Positions 1-11,438 of a stretch of 64,000 bases of DNA are shown here, piece by piece; position 1 is the stretch's first letter; each line of letters starts with the position of its first letter. A model generated the notes under the pieces. That model searched no databases. It saw nothing but the letters and a program-made list of their open reading frames with translations, and was not told the DNA's origin. Origin of the DNA: Mortierella alpina. Lineage: Eukaryota > Mortierellomycota > Mortierellomycetes > Mortierellales > Mortierellaceae. The stretch lies in NCBI GenBank assembly GCA_029449245.1, contig JANATF010000006.1, forward strand, positions 2,294,001 through 2,358,000. The letters run 5' to 3'. Made by a program: the position numbers and the translations under genes.

Positions 1-1267
1 GGTGAGGAGACAGCCTCCAAATCCTGTCTCGCAATGTTAATTCCTGCAGGGGTGGACCGGCCACTTTCCTGAGGACTCACAGGGTTGGTGTGGGTGTGCT
101 CAGCATGCTGCTGAATCTGCGCTTGAGTAACCTGCTGAGGCTCCTGAGATTGGGGATCTGCTGCATCAGTTTCTTCCACGCCGTCAATCAGTCCGCTTTG
201 ACTAAACGCCCTGGGCCGACGACCTTGCGCAAGAGCAAGCTGACCGGGACTTTTTGTCATAAGGGGCTGTCCAAAGGCTGCCAGCATCACGCCCATCCCG
301 ACCATAGCCGATAGTGCATTCTCTTTGACTTTTGGGACGCCGTTCTTGCCAAAGATGTCCTCGTATTCTCCAGGCGCCTCCGTTGCAAAGACGATTGCCT
401 GACATTTGTTGAATACTCGTTTGCACAGCTTGAACGACGGCGTGTTGGGCGAAGCTGCCAAGTCTGAAGTATACGCCTGCAGATACCATAGTGTCTACGC
501 ACACGCGTGCAAAGTGATAAAAAAAAAAGAGGGATGCAGAGGTGAGCATGGGGTTATCCACGGGTTGATGCAAACATGTAGTGCCCATCCATCCTGACAC
601 TCGACTGTGAAAATATTGGACGAGGGCTGCTCCACGTTGCTCGATCGTTCCCCCTATCCCCGATCCACATAAAATATCCAACTTCGTCCGAGAACTATGT
701 CCATCAAAGGGCTATTGCTGCTTGGTCCATGACTTCTGCCTCTCCAGAGCAACCTTTCTTTCTGATCCAGCTGAGAACTTGAGAGCCGTGTCGGGGAGCT
801 GTGTTGTTGCACAACAGCAGAGAAAAAAGAGAACACAGAGAGGTGCCCCCATCCAGGTTCATTCATCGGCCCGCTATTTTTTCTCCTGTCTCTTTCTACT
901 TACGAGAATGGCCATATGCGATGAGATCTGACACCGGTTCAAGATGAAGTTCTCCAGCGCAACCGATTCAGACGGCCTGCTGATCAGCAGATGGCTATCA
1001 AAAGTGATCTCACAAAGAGTCAGGGCGTGTGCGTGTGTTTTTTTCTTGGGTCCAGAGAGGTGTTGAGAGCAGTTGCGCGAGGACTTACACGAGCTGGGGC
1101 AGGAAGAACTCAATCTCGTCGAGCGGGAACTTTTTAAGCTCGTTGCAGAGGTAGTGTTGGATGCCTACCGCATCGGGGTATTTGAAGAGGTAGGACACTG
1201 CAATCCAGGCATTGAAGTACTCCGACTTGAATAGGCGGAGCAGCATCGAGTTGCCAGAGTTCATCAT
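1..1267 (-). CDS. PIK1: Phosphatidylinositol 4-kinase Pik1/PI4KB-type, N-terminal part (partial at left edge)
   Basis: Makes PI4P at the Golgi and nucleus; only the N-terminal regulatory part lies in the window. Exons, as complement: <1-494, 904-994, 1089-1267. All junctions are GT-AG and phases agree (phase 2, then 0). The start at 1267 gives MMNSGNS followed by the lipid kinase unique (LKU) helices: SEYFNAWIAVSYLFKY, then IEFFLPQLVHLLISRPSESV, then LWYLQAYTSDLAA and FKLCKRVFNKCQAIVF. These are strongly conserved in Pik1 and PI4K-beta. After about residue 150 the chain becomes Q/S/T-rich, as in the linker of fungal Pik1. The kinase domain would lie beyond the left edge. ARF1, a known Golgi partner of this kinase family, lies 4 kb away, but I see no sequence sign of a functional link between the two genes. 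Confidence 0.88.
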
Positions 1268-1898
1268 CTTGATTGTGGCGGAGGGTGGGTTGATATGCGT
1301 GTGGAGTATGAATGAATGGATGTATGTGAGGGTAGTGGTAGTCGTCAAGGGCGCCCTTTTTTTCTGTTCAAGGCGATGGAGTCAAGCTGAGGCTGAAACT
1401 GAGGCTGAAGCCGAGCAAGGCAAGGAAGCAGAGGCGAGAGGCGAGGATATGCGGCTGCGCGGGAGAACGAGCAAGCGAAGGGCTGGGCTGTTCTTGTTTA
1501 TACGATGGGATGATGACGCCGGGTGGACGTGCTGAAGCCAAGAGGCAGATGGCGGAGGGGCGTGCTGTCGTGATCAGCGGGCGAGGGCGAGTGGGAGAGA
1601 GCGACAACAACACAAGAGGAGCTCTCCATCTACAGCGACGGATGCCAGCGAGGAAAAGGGATGCGGATGGGCGAGAGAGAAGAGACAAAGAAAGAGGTCG
1701 AGTCCGCCTGTCGTACTTGATTTTATTTGATGTCAATCACTCAGCGTGCCAGGGGGGGAGAAAGAGGGCAGGGGGGGAAAAGCCACGGACTGGGACGATG
1801 ACCGACGGACAGGTAGCAGGCTGTTGCAGATATATGGAAGGGCGTTTTTTTATTATGATTTACAGAAAGGGATATATGGTACACACACTGCAGCGCTT
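1268..1898. other. Intergenic: PIK1 5' region and RPL7 3' end
   Basis: This is the 5' flank of PIK1 (-) and the downstream side of RPL7 (-). It is rich in GA on the + strand (CT on the coding strand), especially 1380-1450 and 1590-1700, typical of pyrimidine-rich promoters here. Open frames on both strands are low-complexity and resemble no family I know. Confidence 0.6.
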
Positions 1899-3877
1899 CT
1901 AGTTCATCTGGCGGATCAAGTTGTTGATCTTGAGCTCGCGGTCGCCAGAGTCGCCACCCTGGATGAAGTGCAGAGCCTTCTTCACAGAGTAGCCACCCGT
2001 GGCATTCGACAGCTTGAACGGCCACAAGAAGTTGGAGGCCTGCTTGAAGTGGGCGCCAACGGTGTAGATCTCGTGGATCAGATCCTCCATGCACACAATT
2101 CCAAACTTGCCCAGCGCCTGCTCAATGATCGCATTGTCCGTCAACGGGATGCGCTGCTTGTTGACCTTGCCATATCCGCGCTTGTAGATCAGCTCGCGAA
2201 CAGACTTCAGGTTGGGCTCACCGTATGCGACATACGGACCTACGAGCTGTAGCATCTGCATGGTGGCCTTGGTCAAGCGGACAAAGACACCGTTGTTGAT
2301 CTGGAGAAGACGCAACAACTGGAGGATCTTGCGGGGCTTGGGAGCAATGTGGTTGATACCCTTGATGCGGATCACGAACGCGAGCTTGGGCTGGGCAGGA
2401 ACGTAGAAGTTACCGGCAGCCTTAGCCTGGCGACGCAGACGGATCTCATCACGCTCCTTGGCGCGGTACTCGCGGACGTACTGGTCAGCACGCTTGAAGA
2501 TGACCTTGCGGTTGGCCTTGCGAGCCTGCGATGGAGGAAGGAAAAAAAAGGTACGATCAGTACATTTGTTCACTCCATACGTGTTATCATTCGTTTTCAC
2601 TGTGGGCAACGAGAAGAGGTTGGGCAAGAGTGAAGACATAATGAATCAGATCCGAAAGATGGTATTAATGATAGCAGCATTGCCTTTGGCTAGCCTCATA
2701 AAGCGGTATAGCTTTTCATCACTTCAAAAGGTCTTCACTCTGAGATGTCCCCCTCTCTCAATTGCATGGGGGAGGCAGCATATAGCATTTCAGTGGGATA
2801 GATCGACTTCTTACCTTGCGAGCAGCAGCATCAGCAACACGCTTCTCAGCGGCAGCCTTATCCTGAGTCTTTCTTTTCTTCAGAAGCGTTTCTGGGACGA
2901 GAACATGCTCAAGGGTAGGGGTGGTGGTACTTTTCGAACAAAACAACAAACGAAAAAAAGGACGACAATTAGGAAAATATAGTGGTTCTCGTACGGACTG
3001 TCGCAACATAATGAAAATCTCTTCTCACTTCTCGCAAGCGTCAAGCTACACCCCTTTGTATGGAAAAAACCAGAAGAATGATCTTCTATTTTCTCAACAT
3101 TCAAAAGAACATATCCACAACGCAAGCGGGAAAGGTACCAAGACTAAAATAGTGTGCACATTGACATCCGACGAATTGTTTTAATTGGAGTTGGGTCCCT
3201 TTCTTTTGCTCTCCGTCTTCTTTTCTCTCAGCAGCTCCAGAAGCACAAAAAAACCAGAGGTATCCACTATAGCACAGCAATGCCATGAATAGAACCTTCA
3301 ATGCTTTTTTATATGCCAATAGGGCCGAGGGAAGGAGGTAACGAAGAGAAAAGTGTACAATTGATGCAGGTGCATCGAATTGGACAGGACAAACCATCAC
3401 ACAACAAACCCATACACGTTTGTTTCCATATTGCAGGAAAAAACGGTTTGGAATACGACGTCCACATCGAGCTTGACCAACTTAGTGGAAGATTATCATG
3501 GTTCGACCAGTCTTCCAAATGGCAGCCAAGAAATAGCTGGATGGATGAACAGATCTGAACCACAATGTAACTTCCAGATGGCTAATGACGGGAGTCACAG
3601 AATAGATTTAAAGCCAAGGGATTGCACCGAAGCAACTCCCTAGAAGCTCAATACCTCAAGTAGATGAACTAGCCCTGCCAAGGCAGGACCACTTCATCGT
3701 CATGACCTTGAGAAACAGTGATCAGAGATGCAAAGAATAAAACCAGCCAAAAAGGCTGACTCGTTCTCACACTCTTCTTTTCCTGTTGTTTATAACGTCT
3801 TTCGCATCAATAAAATAAGGAGTAGGGCCGCAACCCGAAAGAATAAAGGGAGGATCGGTGAATACTTACGTCGTCAT
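1899..3877 (-). CDS. RPL7: 60S ribosomal protein L7 (uL30)
   Basis: Large-subunit ribosomal protein uL30. Exons, as complement: 1899-2525, 2815-2929, 3870-3877; product about 249 aa, the usual RPL7 length. The first coding exon is only 8 nt (ATGACGAC) and splices after 940 nt into a codon completed by T2929. The second exon holds the basic helix [20 protein letters not shown]. The third starts [13 protein letters not shown] and contains [20 protein letters not shown] and the conserved end [18 protein letters not shown]. Donors are GTAAGT (3869) and GTAAGA (2814). The second intron carries a C/D snoRNA. A TATA-like element lies about 76 nt upstream of the start. High expression is expected. 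Confidence 0.96.
2642..2726 (-). ncRNA. snR39B: Box C/D snoRNA in RPL7 intron 2, snR39b-like (predicted guide for 25S G805-equivalent)
   Basis: On the coding strand of the intron I see a perfect C box GTGATGA (2722-2716), a D box CTGA (2649-2646), and a terminal stem TGAA (2726-2723) paired with TTCA (2645-2642). The spacing is about 77 nt. Just upstream of the D box is CCATCTTTCGG, complementary to the universally conserved 25S segment CCGAAAGATGG. By the D+5 rule the paired target is the G of CCCGAAAG, which is yeast Gm805 (snR39b) as I recall; neighbouring Am807 is guided by snR39/snR59, which sit in RPL7 introns in budding yeast. The family and host-gene location are established knowledge; the exact target is inference from pairing. 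Confidence 0.85.
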
Positions 3878-3952
3878 GGTTGAATAGGTGTGTGGAGTAG
3901 GTGTGAGGGAAAGTAGAGAAAGAACAAGAAAAAATTTTCCGTTGGCACTCGC

Positions 3953-3958
3953 TTTATA
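3953..3958 (-). promoter_or_regulatory. TATA-like box of RPL7
   Basis: TATAAA on the minus strand, within CTATAAAGC, about 76 nt upstream of the RPL7 start codon. Position and motif fit a core promoter, but transcription start data would be needed. Confidence 0.5.
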
Positions 3959-5341
3959 GTTGTTTGAGTCTACAGCGGTCCCTGAATTGTGGCCAAGCGC
4001 ACACGATCAGGCTCTCCCGCCATGTCACTCCACTTGCCAAGTGCTCTTCCCTACAAAAGACGGTGAACAGGACGCAGTTAGCTGCTGGTGCACACCAATA
4101 GTTCAAAGACAGGAGCCTGACAAGAACCGTCAGATAAGATCAAGTTAAAACTTCATTGCAAGAACGCTTTATCCCCAAGGGACAAGATGGTGGTTCAAAA
4201 GCCGGCTCGCCGCCTGTACATCACAACCCAAAAAAACACACGAAAGCAAGCATCATGGGAAGTATAACACAAGGCACCATAGGTCTCCACGCAGCACAAT
4301 AGCCCCGTTACAGGACAAGATTCGGTCGAAAGAGAGAAAGACGAGGATAGGGAAATCCGACACTTCCATCAAAACATGGCCGCTGGCTAGAGTCTTTTTC
4401 TTCCGATTCCTGATAGAGCCTAACGTCATTTGTTCCTCTGGTCCATCATCCTTTGTTCTTCCTCATCATAGCCATCCTGCACCCGGGGTAAGGTGATAAG
4501 GCGAACCGCCAACGCGTGCAGTATCGATGACAGTCAGAGAGAAGACATAAAGAGAAGAAAGTCGCCAGAAGCCCCAACAACAAACGCTTGGTTTTCAGAA
4601 AATTCGAAAGCAGAAAAAGAATTGGCAGCAGTTTTGCCCCATGGTAGATGGAGATGAAGAGGTGACTCTGTCGATTCCCTGCGCCTCTTCCGACTGTCTG
4701 TCTGAAAGGCTGAAAGTGCATTGAAAGCCATGGAGTGATATCCCATTATGCTGCCCGTTTTGTACGCTGCTGTGTTTGAAGTGTTGATGATTCCAAGCAG
4801 CTGGCCAATCTGATCCACGCGCGTTATAATTTTGCTCTACTCCACTGTGTCATCACTCGGTTCCCGTGTTCTGGACATCATCCTTTGTTTCTTGAGAGAC
4901 TTACCAGAGAATCGGAGTGGGGGAGAGAGAGAGAGAGATGTGAGGAGAGAGATGCATCTACGAAAAATGACAATTTCATGTACCATTGAGAAGCCACATT
5001 TTTTTGGTAGCACACTCCATTGGCTTCTTCAAGACTGCATGCCCAATCAGCAAACTGTCGCAAAGGCGGTTTAACTCTTGTTGCTAGAACTAATGTTGCT
5101 CCTCTCTGTGCTCCACTCTTTCATCCATAACAACATCGAGCCGCCGTTGGTACCTCGCGAAAACTGACTCGGCTATGACCTTGCTCATCGTTCGACCTGT
5201 ACAGCAGCAAACGTAACCGTAACCGTAACCAGGCGCGTCTTCTACTTAAAAAAACTTTGTATTTTGTTGTCGATGGGGGTGTGCAATGTGATTAAAGAAG
5301 TGGAAGAAAAAAACAATGAACGAAACACAAAAACAAACTGT
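3959..5341. other. Intergenic: RPL7 promoter side and ARF1 downstream region
   Basis: About 1.4 kb without a convincing gene. It holds the RPL7 upstream region and the ARF1 3' side. Short frames on both strands show no family resemblance. Two local features are a GA run near 4920-4945 and three tandem CGTAAC hexamers near 5212-5230. Confidence 0.55.
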
Positions 5342-7179
<1,838 letters not shown>

Positions 7180-7851
7180 TTAGGCATCCTCCTCGACAGG
7201 TGCGGCTTTGGGTGAAGGTCCCTTGGCAGCCCACTTGAACTTAGCCTAGGAGATGCAGGTAATAGTAGCATTGAGTTCACTGTTAGACCTGGCTAAGAAA
7301 ATAAAAGCATAGTCCCTCATGGATAGATCGGCTTCTCCATGAGTCCTGACGTGCTTGGAGTCTACGTCTCCTGTTTCCTGGCTAATATGGTGGGTACGTG
7401 TAGTTTCAACAAATCAATGTCGATCCAATGGTCCTGACACTCTTATTCCTGCAACAGTGAATACGCCCCACTCGCATACTGTCACTACAGCATAGAGCAA
7501 AGTTTCCTGATTCCACGCTCGACGTCCGTTGCAGTTAAGCTATGCCATGACAGTCGCATTGTCTACAGTGTCCCATTGGTACGGCTCATCGCACTTGGTA
7601 ATAAAGACCAGCTCGATCCCATCTCAGCGAATCCTGTTCCCGATTTTGTCCTGCCCCTTCTCCAGAACTCTCCAATCGTCTCATCTTACGTCGTATTCAA
7701 CGGCGAGGTAGTAAATTCCGGCAGGGATCACTAGTCCGAGAAGACCAACGGAACGGACATTGCGGCTGTTCCAGCGGAAGTGCTTTGCGGTCGACTCGCG
7801 CATGCGCACCCACTTCTCGACGGCAGGATCGGGAGTCAAGTATCCACCCAT
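7180..7851 (-). CDS. Mitochondrial complex I subunit, NDUFB4/B15-like
   Basis: Small single-TM accessory subunit of NADH:ubiquinone oxidoreductase in the inner mitochondrial membrane. Exons, as complement: 7180-7245, 7690-7851; product 75 aa, matching the short fungal versions. It starts MGGYLTPDPAVEKWVRMRES, followed by HFRWNSRNVR and one hydrophobic helix of roughly residues 35-52. After the intron comes AKFKWAAKGP and an acidic tail ending EEDA. The fungal family pattern recalled is DPA-E-x(10-15)-FRWTPR, then a TM helix, then YD-K. Junction: GAC|GTAAGA to TAG|GCT, phase 0. It diverges from LSM5 with only 230 bp between start codons. The assignment rests on a short sequence and the family is loosely conserved. 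Confidence 0.68.
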
Positions 7852-8081
7852 GGCTGTGTATGAGGATTTGTGTGAGAGAGGGGGGATGTGAGATGGAAGC
7901 TGAGATTATGTTTTCCGAAGCGCTTGTCCAGACGGAGGGAACGAGAATTAAAGGTGGTCACCGAACCTGCAAGTGATCGCAAAACTAACACCGTTCTCTT
8001 TCGCCTGCCCTTTTTGCATCCAGACAGACATTCCTTTACCCATACACACACACACACACACACGCACCTACTTCAGCAGAC
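7852..8081. promoter_or_regulatory. Bidirectional promoter between the NDUFB4-like gene and LSM5
   Basis: The two start codons point away from each other and are 230 bp apart, so both promoters must share this interval. It contains a (CA)n tract at about 8045-8064 just upstream of LSM5. Confidence 0.6.
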
Positions 8082-9012
8082 ATGTCGGCACCAAACTCTG
8101 GAGGATCAGCTGCTGCTCCCGCTGTTGCATCCATTCATCAGCTGCCATTAGGTAACGAGACCCCCTCCCCAAGGTGGATTCGTCACAGCCGCGGAGTACG
8201 CTTATGGAACAGGACAAGCAGCGAAAAGACAGAAGCGGCGAGGATGGCGTATCCGTGTTCACAAGGAGCCACAACACGCTTTACGCTAGCAGTTATCATG
8301 CATGATAACAGGGTTCAAACAGGGATCAACAGGGATCAACAAGGAAACGACTTTTGACTTCACGCTGGAAGGTTCAAAGGAGTTTACCTCGATACAAAAG
8401 AAAAGGACGACACCAACATCACATCCGATCCGAAGACACACACACAAACAGCATTCAAGCAAAAACTTGCAAGCGCCTCCTACCCATCCTGACGCATTGT
8501 TTATCATTTCTTGCATATCGCCGACACTAGAATTGATCGACTCTTGCATTGGTTCCAAGATCTGGGTCGTCATGAAGTCTGAGAAGGAGTTTACAGGCAC
8601 CCTCAAGTACTTTGATGATTATGTCAACATGGTCCTCGAGGATGTCACAGAGTTGTAAGTCAAGAAGAGAGCACCCAACCTATCTTTTTTTTTTTAGCAC
8701 GGACAGAGAGAGCACCTTGACTTGTTCACGAACGGGACTTGCTGATGGATCATATTGTTCACCAAAACGTTTTCATTGTCTCGTATCGCTCACTCTCCTT
8801 AGTGAGAACACCCCCGAAGGAAGGAAAACCACAAAGCTGGAGCAAATTCTTTTGAACGGCAACAATATCTGCATGGTATGTTACCTATATATCCCGTCCA
8901 CTAGGCAATATCTTGGAGCATAGTGATCCTTTTGTCTAATCCAATTATTCATCCATACGGATCTGCTTTCTCATTGCCATAGCTCATTCCTGGTGGAGAA
9001 GGACCCGAGTAA
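8082..9012 (+). CDS. LSM5: U6 snRNA-associated Sm-like protein LSm5
   Basis: Subunit of the Lsm2-8 ring (U6 snRNA) and the Lsm1-7 ring (5'-3' mRNA decay). Exons: 8082-8151, 8531-8654, 8803-8875, 8983-9012; product 98 aa, usual for Lsm5. After a short Ala/Ser N-terminus comes the Sm1 motif: [41 protein letters not shown]. The Sm2 motif is [19 protein letters not shown], with the LSm5-type asparagines. Junction codons G|AA, TT|T and ATG|CTC recreate the conserved residues. All donors are GT and all acceptors AG. The mRNA decapping enzyme DCP2 is also in this window, but 47 kb away. Confidence 0.96.
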
Positions 9013-9203
9013 TACCACCAGCTCCAAAAGAAGGAAAAAAGATAACAATATATGCGCCATCTGTCAACAATTGGGAATACACATAAGCAAGAACTTGGCG
9101 TAAACAAACGCGGATCAACAGGCGGATATGTGGGAATACTTTAATGTGATATATGCCTGTTGTCGATCCAAAATCTTCCAGAAACGTTGAAGCAGGCGTG
9201 TCT

Positions 9204-10566
9204 CTATTCAATGATCTGGAGCTCCTGTGTGCGACCTACTGCGTATCTATCCTTGTATCGGTCCCAGATCTGCAGAACCTCGTCAATATACTTCTTTTGC
9301 AAGTCCTGAAGCTGCTCCGTCGTGGGTGCACCCTCAACCTTCTCGACATGAATGGGCTTGCCAATCACAATGAACACGGGTTTCCTCCTTGGCAGCAATC
9401 CAAATTCATCTTGATAGCAAAAAAGAAAACACAAAGAGAAGGAGTGTGAGACGTCATTGATTCCACTATCGACTCGACTTCGCGTTGAAGACACAGGGTC
9501 AAAGACAATAGGGCTTCTTCTTTAGGCACTTACAGTTAAAGACACCGCGACCATTGAACATGGGCATGGTAAATCCCAAGAACTTTTTCATCAACTGCTG
9601 GATCTTATACGTCCTGCTCGATTGCTTCGCGCTATAAAGCTCGTACAAGTCGTTTTCACCAAATGCCAGCGTCGGCACCAGACTTGCTCTATGAACAGCA
9701 AGAAAGAAGAAAGAGTCATGTTAAGACCTCAGTATTGTTTTTTTTTAAACCGGAAAGGAGCATCTTCTGTCTGTCATCCACTCATATTGGCAAAAGAACG
9801 ACATACCCGTTCACCAAGGCCAGCTTGATAAAGCCAAGTCGCTTCTTGAGGGTCAGATCCAGTGTTCCTGGCTTGGCCGCCAAACTCTCCTGAGCTCCAC
9901 CCACGACAATCGCGATCGAGTTTCCAGGCCCCGATCGAAGAATGTACTCGCACGACGCCTTTGATACCGAAGCACATCCATGCGCCATGATATAATCGCG
10001 GTAAAACGGGATCTGAAAGTTGGATTGCAGTGTCAACAGTCGAGTCTGGATCCCTGGGAAGCGCTTTGAGAAATTCAATCCTTCCGTGCCAAATGTACAA
10101 AAGGCACCCAGAGAGATGATGCCGTGTGGATGGTAACCAAAGATGTAGTTCTTGGACGGGTCAAGATCCCCTTCCTACATGAGTACATGATACACATGCA
10201 CAGCAAGCAAAAGTCAAAAGGTGTCAGCCACGAAACATGTACACTTGGAGGGCACAGTGAAGGATAATTCAACCGAGCCGAGCGTCTTGGGTTTACCTTG
10301 ATGAGTGTCATGGGAAAGTATTGTGCAAAGTAGGGCCAGCCGACCCATCTCCGCCACCACTGGAACCGCCTTCCACCTTGCTCTGGTGCACGGTCGAACA
10401 TGAGGATCCAGAGCAGATATATGATGATCAAGGGCCAGAGGTACTTGATTGTGCAGAGGTAGAAGAAGACCATGGTGGAGACGGCGAGTGCCGAGATCCA
10501 AACGAGAACAGCGGCGGTTTGGAGTCTCCGCTTGATGGGCAGGAAGATGGGGGCAAAGATGGCCAT
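9204..10566 (-). CDS. DGA1: Diacylglycerol acyltransferase type 2 (DGAT2)
   Basis: Makes triacylglycerol from diacylglycerol and acyl-CoA at the ER and lipid droplets. Exons, as complement: 9204-9409, 9534-9688, 9807-10174, 10297-10566; product 332 aa. Two N-terminal hydrophobic segments lie at about 15-33 and 40-58. Then come WPYFAQYFP with the YFP motif, GYHPHGIISLGAF with the catalytic HPHG, GPGNSIAIVVGGAQESL, LVPTLAFGENDLYE, and GVFNYEFGLLPRRKP. Junction codons GG|A and T|AT restore NG-A and NYEFG. The sequence looks like the DGAT2 type first purified from Mortierella (Umbelopsis) ramanniana. Monoacylglycerol acyltransferases are close relatives and cannot be fully excluded. Confidence 0.93.
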
Positions 10567-11438
10567 GCTTTCGGGTTGGATGAGTGGTGTTGTAATGAGG
10601 ATGTCAGCGTTGCACGGGGGTACACGAGTAGGAAGGAGAGGGTGATGCTAGCAGCAGCTAGTTGCAAGTGGAGTGAGCTGTAGCTGGGAGGATGGGAATG
10701 GAGGAGAGTGAAAGAGAGTGAAAGGGAGTGAGCGAGAGTAAGGAAAGAGAAGAAAGGAAGTGAGGACTTATATATATGAGCTGTGTGCAAAAGAAATGAT
10801 GCGTCCAATGGGCGTGGCATTGAGTAGCTTTTTTTTTTCTTTGCCGGTTGCGTGTCTGTTGTCTGTGCCATATAGGCCTTGTCTGCCTGGATGAGGTCAG
10901 TCTCATGCCTGTCTGTCTGCGGAGTCGAATCTTGACAAACACCGACGATCGGACGCAAGATTATGGATAAATTTATGAGGCCTGCTGCAGCTGGAGAGAC
11001 TTCATTCTGCTGCCCTCAGGCCCGCTCCGCAAGGCTGCCATGTGAAAGAGATAGCGACGCTCCCTCTGAATCTCCGGTCAAACCAAGTTACCGTGGCGCA
11101 TGCTTGCGCTGAAGCAACAACATATGATCGCTCTTGTTGTAGACATGTGTCGGCCAGCCATTGAACGTCCTCACCAGCTTGCCTTCCCTTCTCGGGAACG
11201 GGCCGCTGTCCAAACTCTCGGAAGCCAATACCAACGTGGCCAGAGAGGCGCGCAGGGACCGTTGAAAGTATAAAAATAGCAGCTGAAGCTTGACACATAG
11301 AAACATGCTGTGCGTTTATTTTGGTTTGGTGTGCGTGCACACATCGTGTATATGCAATGAAGTTAAAAAACAAAAAGGTCTTGTCTTCTCTATTCTCCTT
11401 CCTTCTCTCTCCTCTCTCCCTCTCACTCTCTCTCTCTT
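10567..11438. other. Intergenic: DGAT2 promoter and 3' flank of the PDC component
   Basis: Includes a TATA-like run (TATATATAA on the minus strand, 10777-10769) about 200 nt upstream of DGAT2, a GA-rich tract (10690-10760), and a CT-rich tract (11395-11435) next to the stop codon of the following gene. No coding signal is seen between 10850 and 11400. Confidence 0.5.

Noticed and set aside
477-903. An extra microexon in PIK1 to supply the missing LWYLQ residues
   Set aside because: Moving the acceptor to TAG at 495-497 makes the next exon begin ACACTATGG, giving TLWYLQAYTSD in frame, so no extra exon is needed.
2930-3869. Second C/D snoRNA in RPL7 intron 1
   Set aside because: Only C-box-like motifs with one or two mismatches, none paired with a D box and stem.
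5212-5230. Three CGTAAC hexamers as a telomere-like or interstitial telomeric repeat
   Set aside because: Only three units, and the unit is not the usual TTAGGG type. Probably chance or a minor regulatory repeat.
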